From Inia geoffrensis (Eukaryota; Chordata; Mammalia; Artiodactyla; Iniidae), in NCBI GenBank assembly GCA_036417435.1, contig CM070906.1, positions 45,149,396 through 45,213,395 on the forward strand: a stretch of 64,000 bases of DNA. The letters are read 5' to 3'. Positions 24,272-38,894 of this stretch are shown piece by piece (position 1 is the first letter of the stretch; every line of letters begins with the position of its first letter). A program made the translations under genes and the position numbers. Below the pieces are notes generated by a model, which was not told the origin of the DNA, searched no databases, and worked only from the letters and a program-made list of their open reading frames with translations.

Positions 24272-24307
24272 CAATAACAAAAGATGGTGGGCTTGTACCC
24301 CAAAGAA

Positions 24308-24328
24308 CTGTCTTCTATTTATGATCTT
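24308..24328. repeat. Right target-site duplication of the retroviral retrocopy
   Basis: Matches 17696-17716 in 20 of 21 positions and directly abuts the 5' end of the minus-strand element. Confidence 0.88.
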
Positions 24329-24954
24329 AATAGCACTAATATCCTCTAATCACTTAAAACTGAAACCTAAAATTTATTTTTGATTCCCAGCTTTCCTTTA
24401 GTTCTTCACATTCAAAACCTGCTTTCCCAACTCTGACAATTCTAAATATTTTCTGTTACTTCTTATCCAACAGGCAGACTATCTTTAAAGCAACAGTTAA
24501 AAGCAAATGTGTATACATGTCAAGCATGCATGCCTGTATGTGTGTGTGTCCATGCACACACACACAGAGCAAAGTTCAGGGATGTTTGATGTGCCCAGAA
24601 CTTCGCAATCAGAAAACCTAGAAAGTTAAAATTCAGCATGAAAGTAAGTTTTGTACTTTATAGTTCAGAATGGGTGGCTTTTTTCTTACATATCGGGAGA
24701 GGAATGGTGCATCATGATCTTTTCAGTTCCTAGTGTCTGGGAAGGTGTAAATTTAACCTGTTTCTCTCAATCTCCATAAAGGATATCTTAGATGCTCTAC
24801 ATTTTTCACCTGGAAAGCTCCAGCAGAATTTAATCTATTTCCGTCATTGTCCAGATGGCTTCCAGAGTCTATAATTATAGCACTATGATCCTGTTGTGCT
24901 GATGTTTAAAATCTTTTAATTCCATCCACTTAATGATAAAAGAAAAATGCATAA
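24329..24954. other. Right flank of the retroviral element, unassigned
   Basis: Includes a (TG)5-TCCATG-(CA)6 inverted repeat at 24539-24566. No coding signal or named repeat. Confidence 0.5.
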
Positions 24955-25290
24955 CACATTATTCACATCTTTCTTAATTTGACCTCTGTCTACTTTTCCT
25001 GCCTTATTTGCATGTATACCATGCCTCTGCTAATCAAATTATTTACAATTCTCCAAAAGAGCCCTGCTTGTTCTCTCCATCTTTTGCAAAATTTTCCTCT
25101 ATCTGGAATGTGTTTGCACTATTTCCTGGAACTTCCCCAAGATTTAACATTTTCAATTTAATGATTTTAAAATTTCTTCATTTCATTCATCCCACACATG
25201 CAAAACATAAATTTTTTGAGTTCTTTGAAATCAGACTTGAGAATTCCCTTCTCCATTGCCCCATTCTGCTTTATATATATGTTTCTCTTA
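24955..25290 (+). mobile_element. Ancient L2-like LINE fragment
   Basis: CT-rich sequence with a block resembling CCTCTATCTGGAATGTG corresponds to the pyrimidine-rich late part of L2 in sense orientation. It is interrupted by the MLT1 LTR that follows, and the L2 tail resumes at about 26030. Confidence 0.5.
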
Positions 25291-25292
25291 TA

Positions 25293-25655
25293 TAGTATAT
25301 TGGTTTCTTATTGCTACTTTAACAAATTATGACAAACTCAGTGGTTTAAAACAACACAAAGTTATTATCTTACAGTTCTAGAGGTCACAAATCTGAAATG
25401 GGTTTCACTGTGCCAAAATCAAGGTGTTGGCAAGGGTATATGCCCTCTAGAGGTTATAGGGGGAGAATCTATTTCCTTTTCTTTCCCAGCTTTTAGGGGT
25501 CACTTGTAATCTTGGCTCCTGGCTCCCCCTTCCACCCTCAAAGCCAGCAGTCTAGATTCTTCAAATCCCTCTCTGACTCTGACTCTCAGCTTCTGTCGCC
25601 AAACATTTTCTCTTCTGACTCAGACACTATCACCTCCCCCTTATAAGGACCCAAT
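25293..25655 (-). mobile_element. MLT1-type MaLR LTR, truncated
   Basis: TATTGGTTTCTTATTGCTAC, GTGGTTTAAAACAACACAAA, TTACAGTTCTAGAGGTCA and GGGGGAGAATCTATTTCC follow, in order, the reverse complement of an MLT1 LTR. It is truncated near TTATAAGGACCC. Non-autonomous MaLR LTRs carry no genes here. Confidence 0.8.
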
Positions 25656-25869
25656 CTCAAAGAGCTGCCTAGGCTATAAGCTATAGGCAATTAATAATTT
25701 CCATTCTTTGCTTCCAAATTTTCTCTATATAAGTCTTTTCCCTATGGGGGAGCACTTCTAACCACTTCTGGTTTCTCACTGCCTGATTTGAATCTATTTT
25801 TGCTCAAACAAACTCTTAAAAATTTTAATACACCTCGGTTTATCTTTTAACATCTGAGCTACATTCATC

Positions 25870-26015
25870 AAAATTCTTCCAATGCTTCTAAAAATTACAG
25901 ATTCATGGGTGAGAGCTCAGATTTTCTAAATAAAATATCTGGACTTGAGGCCCAGGAATCTTCATTTTAACAGATTCCACGATAATTATTACACAAACTA
26001 AAGTGTAAAAATATT
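25870..26015. mobile_element. Possible hAT-type DNA transposon fragment (MER5/MER20-like)
   Basis: ACAGATTCATGGG and GGCCCAGGAATCTTCATTTT resemble the central part of small non-autonomous hAT elements. Ends are not visible and the call is tentative. Confidence 0.35.
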
Positions 26016-26029
26016 ACTAGAAGTCAGAG

Positions 26030-26130
26030 GCTGTGTACTATTTTTCATCATTTTACCTCATATCTAGCACACTATCTGATGCATACCAGACCCCAATAAA
26101 TGAATGATTAAATGATGAATGAATGGATGT
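26030..26130 (+). mobile_element. L2 LINE 3' tail
   Basis: CATATCTAGCACACTATCTG..CCAATAAATGAATGATTAAATGATGAATG matches the sense 3' end of L2 with its AATG tail. It is probably the continuation of the L2 fragment at 24.96-25.29 kb, with the LTR inserted between. Confidence 0.65.
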
Positions 26131-27120
26131 TTTAGATAACCTTTAAAATTACTTTCAACCACAAAATAGACCTTTTGATTATAAGGTGAAAGAGAGAAAA
26201 CATAACGCTTTTTAAAAGAACATAGATTAGGCAATTTCTAAATTACCTTCCAGCATAAATTTGCTTGTATATATAATTCATATAAAAGGAATCTTCAGGA
26301 TAGTCCAATTTGATAAGGGAGACAGCAAAGCAATACTCTTGAATAAGATATAGCCATCTCCCAGCATTGTCATCCTCCCTTCTGGGAAATTTAGAACAGA
26401 GTCACAGAGCAACCTCAGACTGATGTGTTTACTTTTAAACACTTGGGCAACAAGTAATTTTATGATGAAGCTAGAGCCATGAATATGAAAGTGATTTGAA
26501 AATCATAAAGTAATGGATAAATATAAACGGTTTTTATTAGAGTTGAAACAGGTTTTAAGCTTGAATTCCTTCTTTAATTTTCCCCTGTTCAGAAAAGCAG
26601 TGATGTTGCTTCCTGAGACAGCAACAGAGGTGTGCTGCGCAGATCTCCTTTCAAGATAGAACTTGCTCTCCAGCTGTAAGGAGAGAAGTAAGTTGGTAGC
26701 TTCCAACTACAGCACATTCAGTATCCACCACAGCATTAAGAGTCAATGCCATGTTCTTCCTGGGAAACTCCAGCCAGTGTCTAAGCATGACAGAATGACA
26801 ATGCCTTGGCCATTTCTGATCAACTTGGGACCCCTCTAATAGGCAGTCTGCTTGGGAGTTCTCCATTGGTTTGGCTGAGACTTTGCCAGATCTGAATTAC
26901 AGTGTGAGGCTCTTCTTGCTCAATTTTTCTTTCTCTTCTCTTTCCTTCCACAGGTGTCTAATCTTCTTCATAATCTGCGGGGTTTCCCTGCTCATTCCTG
27001 TTTTCTCACACTTTATCTTTCACAGGCATTATCTCTGTCCCCCCATCCCCCGAGAAAAAACTCTTGTGCACTTAACTTTGTCTCAGTGTTTGTTTCCTGA
27101 AGGATCCAAACTGACATAGC
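26131..27120. other. Unassigned, possible old repeat
   Basis: The last part (26870-27117), ending CTCAGTGTTTGTTTCCTGAAGG, resembles an old interspersed repeat that I cannot name reliably. Frames on both strands (26503-26706, 26651-26866, 26871-27119) show no domain. Confidence 0.4.
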
Positions 27121-27195
27121 CTGGACCGGGGCACGAACCCACGTTCCCCGCACTGGCAGGCGGACTCTCAACCACTGCGCCACCGGGGAAGCCTC
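27121..27195 (-). mobile_element. CHR-type SINE, tRNA-like head only
   Basis: About 75 bases containing the reverse complement of the A and B boxes and the 5' start of the CHR SINE. The body and A tail are missing, and no target duplication is visible. Losing the 3' part while keeping the 5' head is the opposite of normal LINE-driven truncation. Confidence 0.85.
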
Positions 27196-27659
27196 TCCAT
27201 TTATACTTTAATTTCGTTGGGAAAATGTGTACTTGTCTTTTTCTCTACCTAGAAAGTAACTTCAGAGATCACATTTGAGCTTACTTCTTATTGCACAAGA
27301 ATTGTCAAGTAAACATACAGAAATGTCTGTAAATATTTTCTAAATCAATGACACAAAATGCCCTTTATGTGAAAGGAGAGAACACAGATTTAAACAGTGA
27401 CAAGCTTAGATGGGCTAATAAAATAAAACTTGATGCTCTATAACTCATCTATTCTTCCCACTGTTTCATGGAGTAGTATGAAAACCTGTTGCCCAACTAA
27501 CTAAAACTCCATTTCCTCTGATTTAAACACTCATATCAGTTTAATATAGCTCATTTGAGATAAATTCTCAATCATTAAAAGTTCTGTTCAACCTTTCTTT
27601 ATTTCTCCCTCTGGGAGAATTCACTTTGTCCTTCTGGAAGTAAGAGAATAGCCCTGATA
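27196..27659. other. No recognised feature
   Basis: Unassigned AT-rich sequence. Confidence 0.5.
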
Positions 27660-27900
27660 AACCTAAATAACAACAACAACACAAATTTCTATGGGCCAGG
27701 TACTATATTCATTTGATAGTTATAATCTCATTTATTCTTCATAAAAATTCTATGAAGGTGTTACTTATTGTTAATCTCTCAAGGGAATGAATTATGGTTT
27801 AGAGAGTTTAGACAACTAGCAAAAAGAATTGGGAAACTGCAACCCAAGTCTGATTGCCCCAAGACCACAGTCTAAACTAGTATACTTTCATCTCAGACAT
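27660..27900 (-). mobile_element. MIR SINE (antisense)
   Basis: TATGGGCCAGGTACTATATTC, CTCATTTATTCTTCATAAAAAT, CTATGAAGGTG and AACTGCAACCCAAGTCTGA line up in order with the reverse complement of a MIR element. It is diverged. Confidence 0.65.
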
Positions 27901-29417
27901 AAAGTTTTACATGATATTCATCTAGCAAAAGGTACAGCTTTCTCCAGAGATATACTTCTTTCCAAACACAAGTGGGAAAAACACTTTGAACTGCCCACTG
28001 GAATCCACATGTGTGAGAACCTAAGACAAAACTCAAATAGGAAATTTAAAACAAAGGCATTAATTAATTGGGCAAGGGATATTTTCTCCTTTCAGACCAT
28101 CAAAAGCACTACATTTTCCCCTTACACTTCAAATTATCTGATTGACTTATCTACTAAAGACAGACCTAATCTGAACAAATGGCCATAGCCCTGAGAGCTT
28201 CCAAAGCTGATATGCAAAGATGGTTGGGATTCAAGGCAATGCAGAATGTGCTGCAGGAAGCTTTCAAAGTACAAATTAACCCACTTATTATGTCTGTGAT
28301 AAAGTGGCATGTTTTCCTTGTATAATATTTCTCATGTTTTCCACAAACCATAGTTTAGCATCCTTTTGGAAGATTAAAACTAGAAGTCATTCCTAGTGCT
28401 AACAAATATTTTGGTTGAGTGGTATAATTGCTCTACTGGGCCTCATAACTTGGCAGCTGGTCTCTTCAATTACACTTTTTAAGTAGGACAAAACTCTGAA
28501 AGAAAGCAAACCCCTGATCCTAAGTCCTGCAATGGGATTGGACATGCTGTGCTATCTTCCCAAGGCACACTTCCTTAGGCAAAAGTGTGTCTTTTCAGAT
28601 GGTTACTTCTGGTCACTTACTATTACCACAAACAATTATATTCTCTTTTCTGGTTCCTATAGCCCAGCTATCTAAAATTAAATTAACTTGTACACATTTT
28701 TGTAAGGAGAACAGACTTAATTAAATAAAACATGATAACTAATCATTCCTTCTGAAAAACATGCTGCGGTCAGCATAGTTTCAGTGAAACCTCAGTAATG
28801 GTGTTTCAAGTGTCATGATTTTAGTTTTATTGTTATATAAAAAAATCCTCAAATTGAATTGTTTCTTTTTTATATAATAGGGGAAAATAGTAGTTCACCT
28901 TTTCTTGGATTATATATCTTCCTTTCTATTCTGAGTAAGTGTTGGCTGTTTTTGTCTCTGCCTTCCCATCCTCCCCAAGCTAGAATCAAAGATACTTTCT
29001 ATATGCATACTTGACCCTATCCAGTATGTGGAGTACGGAACTGACTATTTTGCTGGTCAAAATTTGTCAAGTATTGGCGATGTCACGTGGTGCAACCAAT
29101 TAGTATTCAAGGCACTCTTAAACAATGCAGTCCTCAACCAAGTATGTTCTTGAATTAGTCTACATGTCAGAGATCCAGACCTGATGTTTCTGGGGTGAGC
29201 TATGTGCAGATGTAGGTTGAACAAGCCAGTTTTTACTCATCTAGGTGTCATGGATTTCAATTTTCTCAAATTCTTTATTTATGCCTTTTAGTTCCTTCCT
29301 TGATTATAGCTCTTACATTATAAACTATACTTAACACCAGGCCTCATGCATTTGCTAGTGATCCTGAGGTGTCCCAGAACATTTTTTTTTTTGCCAAAAC
29401 TAATGAATATGAGCATT
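27901..29417. other. Unassigned sequence
   Basis: The 119-codon frame at 27829-28188 overlaps the MIR and continues into AT-rich sequence with no domain, so I regard it as chance. Nothing else is recognised. Confidence 0.5.
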
Positions 29418-29801
29418 ATTAATTAATTAAATTTATTTTTCGCTGCATTGGGTCTTCATTGCCACACGCGGGCTTTCTCTAGTTGTGGTGAGTGGGAGCT
29501 ACTCTTTGTTGCGGTGCGCATGGTTCTCATTGTGGTGGCTTCTCTTGTTGCAGAACACGGGCTCTAGGCACATGGGTTTCAGTAGTTGTGGCGTGCAGGC
29601 TCAGTAGTTGTGGCTTGTGGGCTCTAGAGCACAGGCTCAGTAGTTGTGGCTCATGGGCTCCGCGGCACGTGGGATCTTCCCCGAGCAGGGATCAAACCAA
29701 TGTCGCCTGCACTGGCAGGTGGATTCCTAACCACTGCGCCCCCAGGGAAGTCCTTTTTTAAATAATTAATTAATTAATTAATTTTAGTTTTGGCTGTGTT
29801 G
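29418..29801 (-). mobile_element. CHR-type SINE, long form, with an extra SINE tail piece
   Basis: A long-form minus-strand SINE, with its head at about 29752 and its body running down to about 29435, is followed by a second short piece. At 29753-29801 there is a TTAA-type A-rich tail and TTTGGCTGTGTTGG, which is the end of another SINE of the same type. GAGCATT occurs on both outer sides (29411-29417 and 29802-29808). The parts fit an insertion into the tail of an earlier SINE, or a tandem product. Confidence 0.85.
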
Positions 29802-31084
29802 GAGCATTTTCATAAAGTGGGTGGCCACTTTTTATGGCAGTCCCTGGAACTACAAATTGGATCCAAAATGTAGCTTGATATTTTTCACTAATTTATAGTT
29901 CTAATAAAAATCAATTAAGAAGCAACAATTAGGTTGAAACAAGGACTGTATCAATACTTTCAAAAGAATCAATTGATTCTATTTTTCCATAATGTCAGAC
30001 ATTTTCTTTTCTCGTATGCGGTCATTATCCTCATATATTCTTTGAAGTACAAGTCCCTGAGCAAGAAATCCACTATTTAAACTTTCATCAAGTTATCAAA
30101 GCTTCTTAACAATGAGGGGTAAAGGGAAAGTGAGTCTTACATACAACTTGTCCCTATCCTTACCACTTCCACAGTCAGACAGTTTTAAAGACTAAAAGCA
30201 TTTTAAACTTCTGAAAAAAAATCAAAAGAAAAGTAAGTTTTTTGACCCAGCTTCAACTGTTTTGTTCACTTACATATTTTCTGTCTTTTATTCTTTACAT
30301 TTCATCTAATTGTTTTTTCCTTCTCCCTCTACCTCTCCTTCCTCCTAGATGTGCTTCCTTTTATTTTAATAGTAAGTGTCAAACAACATGCCATATATGT
30401 TGGGAAGTGCTGAGAAACTAAGTCTACAAAATTTCTGGGTTAGAAACATGCCAACAGTTTACAAAATGTTTAAAATATATATTTTCCTCTTTGAATTTTG
30501 TTTTGTTTTATTATTGCTCATGATGCAAAATGAGAAACATCCAACTCCTCTAAAAAGTATTTTATGAAAAAATAGTCAACCCAACTTTAATGGGCAAAAT
30601 TTTGTTCCAGTTTGTTCTTGAAAGGTTTTCCCAAAGTTAAGTTCAACACCATAGTCATTTCCTAATTCTGCCCCAGAAGGGTAATAGGTTGTTTGTGTAA
30701 AGAGCATGGATCTTTTCCCTTCCCAGCTGACTAACTTTGGCAAATAATCTTGTCTAGATCAATGTTATAGACCTGGCAACATTCTAATAAGCATTAAGTG
30801 AGATGACACAAATATGGTTCCAAAAAATCTAGATGCTAAATACATGTTCATTTCTCTCACTCTTATGTAGTCAACTTGTCTGTATGCGTGTTACTGATAG
30901 GGTTACAATAATTAAGGAGGAAATGAGGGCTATTTATTTATTTACTTATTTTCTGAGTTGTATAACTTTGATTTCATGGTTTCAGATACAAAATTCATTA
31001 TTTGGATATTGCTTTAAAATTCACAAAATCACTTTACATATCATTTTTCTCATTTCATTTAAATAGAATTATGAAGTTGAGTGG
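29802..31084. other. Unassigned sequence
   Basis: A faint MIR-like stretch may exist near 30690-30810 but is too decayed to call. No exon seen. Confidence 0.45.
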
Positions 31085-31530
31085 GTAAATATTATGACTT
31101 ACAAATGGAAAAAGTGGGTCAGAGGGTCAGAGTGGTTTCATTGTTACAGCTAGTGGTTGACAAGCTGAATCCAAAAGCTAGGTCTCTTTTTTTTTTTAAT
31201 TCATTTTTATTGGAGTATAGTTGCTTTACAATGTTGTGTTAGTTTCTGCTGTACAGCAAAATGAATCAGCTATTCGTATACATATATTCCCTCTTTTTTG
31301 GACTTCCTTCCCATATAGGTCACCACAGAACATTGAGTAGAGTTCTCTGTGCTATACAATAGGTTCTGATTAGTTATCTATTTTATACACAGTAGTGTAT
31401 ATATGTCACTCCCAATTTCCCAATTCATCCCACCCAACTCTTCCCCTGCTGGTATCTAAATGTACATTCTCTACATCTGTGTCTCTATTTCTGCAAAAGC
31501 TAGGTCTCTTGACATCTATTCAAACTGTAT
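31085..31530 (-). mobile_element. MIR-like SINE interrupted by an L1 tail
   Basis: ACAAATGGAAAAAGTGGGTC, GTTACAGCTAGTGGTTGAC and CCAAAAGCTAGGTCTCTT resemble the reverse complement of MIR. The sequence is interrupted at the last block by the L1 fragment 31189-31493. Confidence 0.55.
31189..31493 (-). mobile_element. Very short L1 insertion (3' UTR only)
   Basis: A T tract followed by the antisense L1 3' UTR (TTATTGGAGTATAGTTGC..CTGTACAGCAAAATGAATC). A perfect 17-bp target duplication, CAAAAGCTAGGTCTCTT, occurs at 31172-31188 and 31494-31510. At 305 bp it has no coding sequence. Confidence 0.97.
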
Positions 31531-31614
31531 TTCTAATATAGAGTGTATAATTAAATTTATGAACAATGTTTATCATAATATATCATAGACAGCACTGTTT
31601 CGTGGTGGCCCACA

Positions 31615-31850
31615 TAACATAATAATTAAGAGCATGGACTCTAGATCCAGATTTTGAGTGTGCAAACCTCAGCCCTGCCAATTAACTTATGCTTTTGTGC
31701 TCCTAGTTTTCTCATTTGCAAAACGGGTATAATATTAGTTACTACTTCATTGGGTTGTTATGAAAATTAAGTGACTTAATGTATGTAAATTGTTTAGCAT
31801 AGGACTTGGCACATAATAATTGCTATATGTGTTTGCTGTCATCATTATTA
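31615..31850 (+). mobile_element. MIR SINE
   Basis: TAATTAAGAGCATGGACTCT, CTCATTTGCAAAACGGGTAT, GTTGTTATGAAAATTAAGTG and AGGACTTGGCACATAATAA match MIR in sense order. It lies between two antisense MIR-like elements. Confidence 0.85.
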
Positions 31851-31969
31851 TCATTGCATAAGCTAGAAAGAATTATAAGAGCAAATCTGATGGTGAATAA
31901 TATAAATCCATCAGATACAGGATATAATCAGATATTTCATTTTTATTTACTTCTCAGTGAAAGATGTAT

Positions 31970-32115
31970 ATTAACCATATTTTACAATTGAGTAAATTTA
32001 TGCTCAAAAAAGTAAAAAAATACTCATTCAAGTTCATGCAACTAATACGTGTTAGAAAAGGGTTTAAATGAAAATCTTTCTTCAAAGCCCATGTGCCTTC
32101 CACTCTAACACAAAA
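31970..32115 (-). mobile_element. MIR SINE (antisense)
   Basis: TTTTACAATTGAGTAAATT, TTCATGCAACTAATACGTG and GCCCATGTGCCTTCCACTC follow the reverse complement of MIR from core to head. It is diverged. Confidence 0.65.
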
Positions 32116-34026
32116 TGTCTCTTAATCTAGTATTTTAGTTTTCACATGAGCAAAGGAGGGTCAAGGGAGAATAACTGAGTCCTAGGAATGATGTCTAGTT
32201 AGTAACTAGCTTAAACTAGGACCCAGAACTCCTAAATCAGAGTTCAGCGCTTACATGAAACCAGGCTATGACCTAAATAACTGTTTTGTTTTGTTTTAAT
32301 TGCCCATGATTTCATGTTACTGTCAGTGCTTTATATGTTAAAAACTTATTGTAGAGAATAAGGAAAGGGAAGCAGTTTTTTAAATTAATGAGGCATTTGT
32401 TCTCTTTATGTACAAATCCTAACAAAACGACAGGCAGACTGATACATAATTCATAGAAGCTAACAAATTACAGTGCATTTGCAAAAATGACCTGTTCTTT
32501 CCTACTTATTTTCTGCATTGTACATTAATGTAAAAAATAACATAGTGGCAAATATAGACAGTGTAGTACAACAAACAATACTGGAATAATGTACTGATAT
32601 AACCCATGCCAGAAATGCTAGCAGAGCAATTAGAGGGCTCACACAGTTTGAAAATGAGGTTGAAAGGTCAACCAAGCTTTTATTTCAGCAAATAATATTT
32701 TATGCTTTATATTCTTTTTACAGCGAGGATTCAATTCTTTATTACTAGAAAGACCAAACAGATATTACAAATTCTATTCTTAAATCCTAGCAAATGGATG
32801 TTGTTTAGGCTTTCAAGAATCGCATGAACACATTAAGTATACAGACTTATACTACTAAGCTATGCCTCCATAAGAACTGAAAATTACTGTAACCCCAAGT
32901 ATAACATTCAAAATGGCAGATTTCCAGATCTGCCCCTGGAAGAGACTGTATTAGCTGACAGGGAAAGGACTGCAGGTGAAAAGGAAAGCTTTCTTTTCTC
33001 AAGGTTAAGGGGTATAGTTTCACCTTCATCATTGCTTTTCAGTTCTGGGATGAGAACCCACTAACGGCCTAGATAGATTATGGATACCTCAGACAAAATT
33101 ATAGGCTCTGAGACACTGGGGAAGAAAACCAAAATAAACACAAATAAAAACAATCAGATAATTAAAAAATTAAATTATAAGATATTTGGGGTCCTTGGAA
33201 GCATATATTAATCAAGCTTGTAATAAAGAGAAAGCAGGCAATTTTTAAAAATATTATTATTCACATAATATTAGCCTGCATAATGTGTGGTTGGGAAAAA
33301 TGCCAACTGATATTTTAAGCTGTAAACTAGGATTCTTCCATATGTATGGCACTTATATGTATGGATATTCATTTTACTATTATTCTTCTCCATTAGTGGT
33401 GTTTATCTCGTGAATGTGTTTCTTTTTATTTAACATAATATTCCCCATACAGATCAGAACTAAGAGCTTCTTGGCATTAAGAGGACAGAATGGCCACAGA
33501 TTACATCAGAATTCAAATACTAAAGAGAGCAGACACCATATATGTGTGCATTAAATGCATGGTAATTTTTAGACGTATTATTAAGAATGCTTTAAAATAA
33601 AGACACAGATTCCTAAATTCAAAACTCTAAGCTTCGTTTGTCCATATCCATGTTCATAAGCATGCACTGCCTGGGAGTATATGAATATCTTTTGAGGCAA
33701 AACCATACAAATAGAATTAATCAATATTAATTGGTGTTTTTGATAGTCAAGAGAAAGTGCTATGTGACGTGAGTAAATAATGACATAAATTTTTTTCCCT
33801 CCTCGTGAGGGTATCTACCAGTCCTTCGGGAAGAGATAGCATATGTGTTAAAAATAGGGTCTAGTGAAACCAGGACCAGCAACCAGAAATCCGATTGCTA
33901 GATCCTCTAAGGAAAAGAGAATGTTGCTTTGGAAGTTAGCTAGTGTTAATCTACGGAATGTTTAGTTAACAATTAGAGGACTCACACAGTTTGAAAATTT
34001 GGGGGAGGGTTCTTTGGGTGAGATAG
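32116..34026. other. Unassigned sequence with a 29-bp direct repeat
   Basis: A 29-base segment at 32627-32655 recurs at 33970-33998 with one mismatch. The rest is AT-rich, with chance frames only. Confidence 0.55.
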
Positions 34027-34523
34027 TGTATTAGCTTCATACCTTGCTGTAAAAAATTACCACATATTTATCAGCTTAAAAACAATATAAATTAATTTTC
34101 TTACAGTTCTGAAGATGAGAAGTCCAAAATGCATTCATTGTATAGGCTAAAAATTGGTGTGGGCAGGCCTAGTTCCTTCTCAAGGCTCTAGGGGAGAATC
34201 CACTTCATTGTCTTTTCCAGTTTCTAAAGGCTGCCTGCCTTTCTTATCCCATGGCTCCTTCCTCCAACTTCAAGGCTCATCCACAACAATCTCTGCTCTG
34301 GAGTCACAACTCCTCTCTGGCTTTGATCCTCTTGCCTCCCTTTTGTCAGAACCTTTGTGATTATGTTGGTTTTACTTGGATAATGTAGGATAATCTTTCT
34401 ATACCAAGATCCTTAACTTAATTCCACCTGCAAAGTTCCTTTTGCCATGTGAGGTAATATATTTACAGGTTCCAGGGATCAGAATGTGGACATATTTAGG
34501 TGAACATTTCTCTGTCTACCAGA
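34027..34523 (-). mobile_element. MLT1-type MaLR LTR
   Basis: Starts TGTATTAGCTTCATACC and continues with TTACAGTTCTGAAGATGAG, CTAGGGGAGAATCCACTTC, TTGGATAATGTAGGATAATC and CATGTGAGGTAATATATTTA. This is the reverse complement of a nearly full MLT1 LTR, ending near CTACCAGA. It is a solo LTR; no internal region is seen. Confidence 0.85.

Positions 34524-38894
<4,371 letters not shown>

Larger units (their letters stand above)
17717..24307 (-). mobile_element. Class I endogenous retrovirus, apparently an L1-retroposed transcript copy
   Basis: Minus-strand retroviral element, about 4.9 kb after removing the L1 inserted at 21969-23652. In element order it carries a 5' R-like segment (24307-24284), a long leader of unclear content, a gag remnant (about 20180-19200), a protease scrap near 19100, an integrase remnant (18895-18440), a short 3' region, a 3' R-like segment (17800-17777), an AATAAA signal and a short poly(A). 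It is bounded by a 21-bp target duplication instead of the 4-6 bp made by retroviral integrase, and no complete pair of LTRs is seen. Frames are riddled with stops, so it is a dead copy. No primer-binding site could be identified with confidence. An alternative is an ordinary provirus with eroded LTRs and a coincidental flanking repeat, which I consider less likely given the 20/21 match. Confidence 0.78.

Noticed and set aside
17717..24307. Ordinary provirus with two LTRs
   Set aside because: No long terminal direct repeats and no 4-6 bp duplication; the 21-bp duplication and poly(A) end fit retroposition better, though erosion of LTRs is not fully excluded.
27829..28188. 119-codon frame as a host exon
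   Set aside because: Overlaps an antisense MIR, no domain, no convincing splice sites; length within chance for AT-rich DNA of this size.
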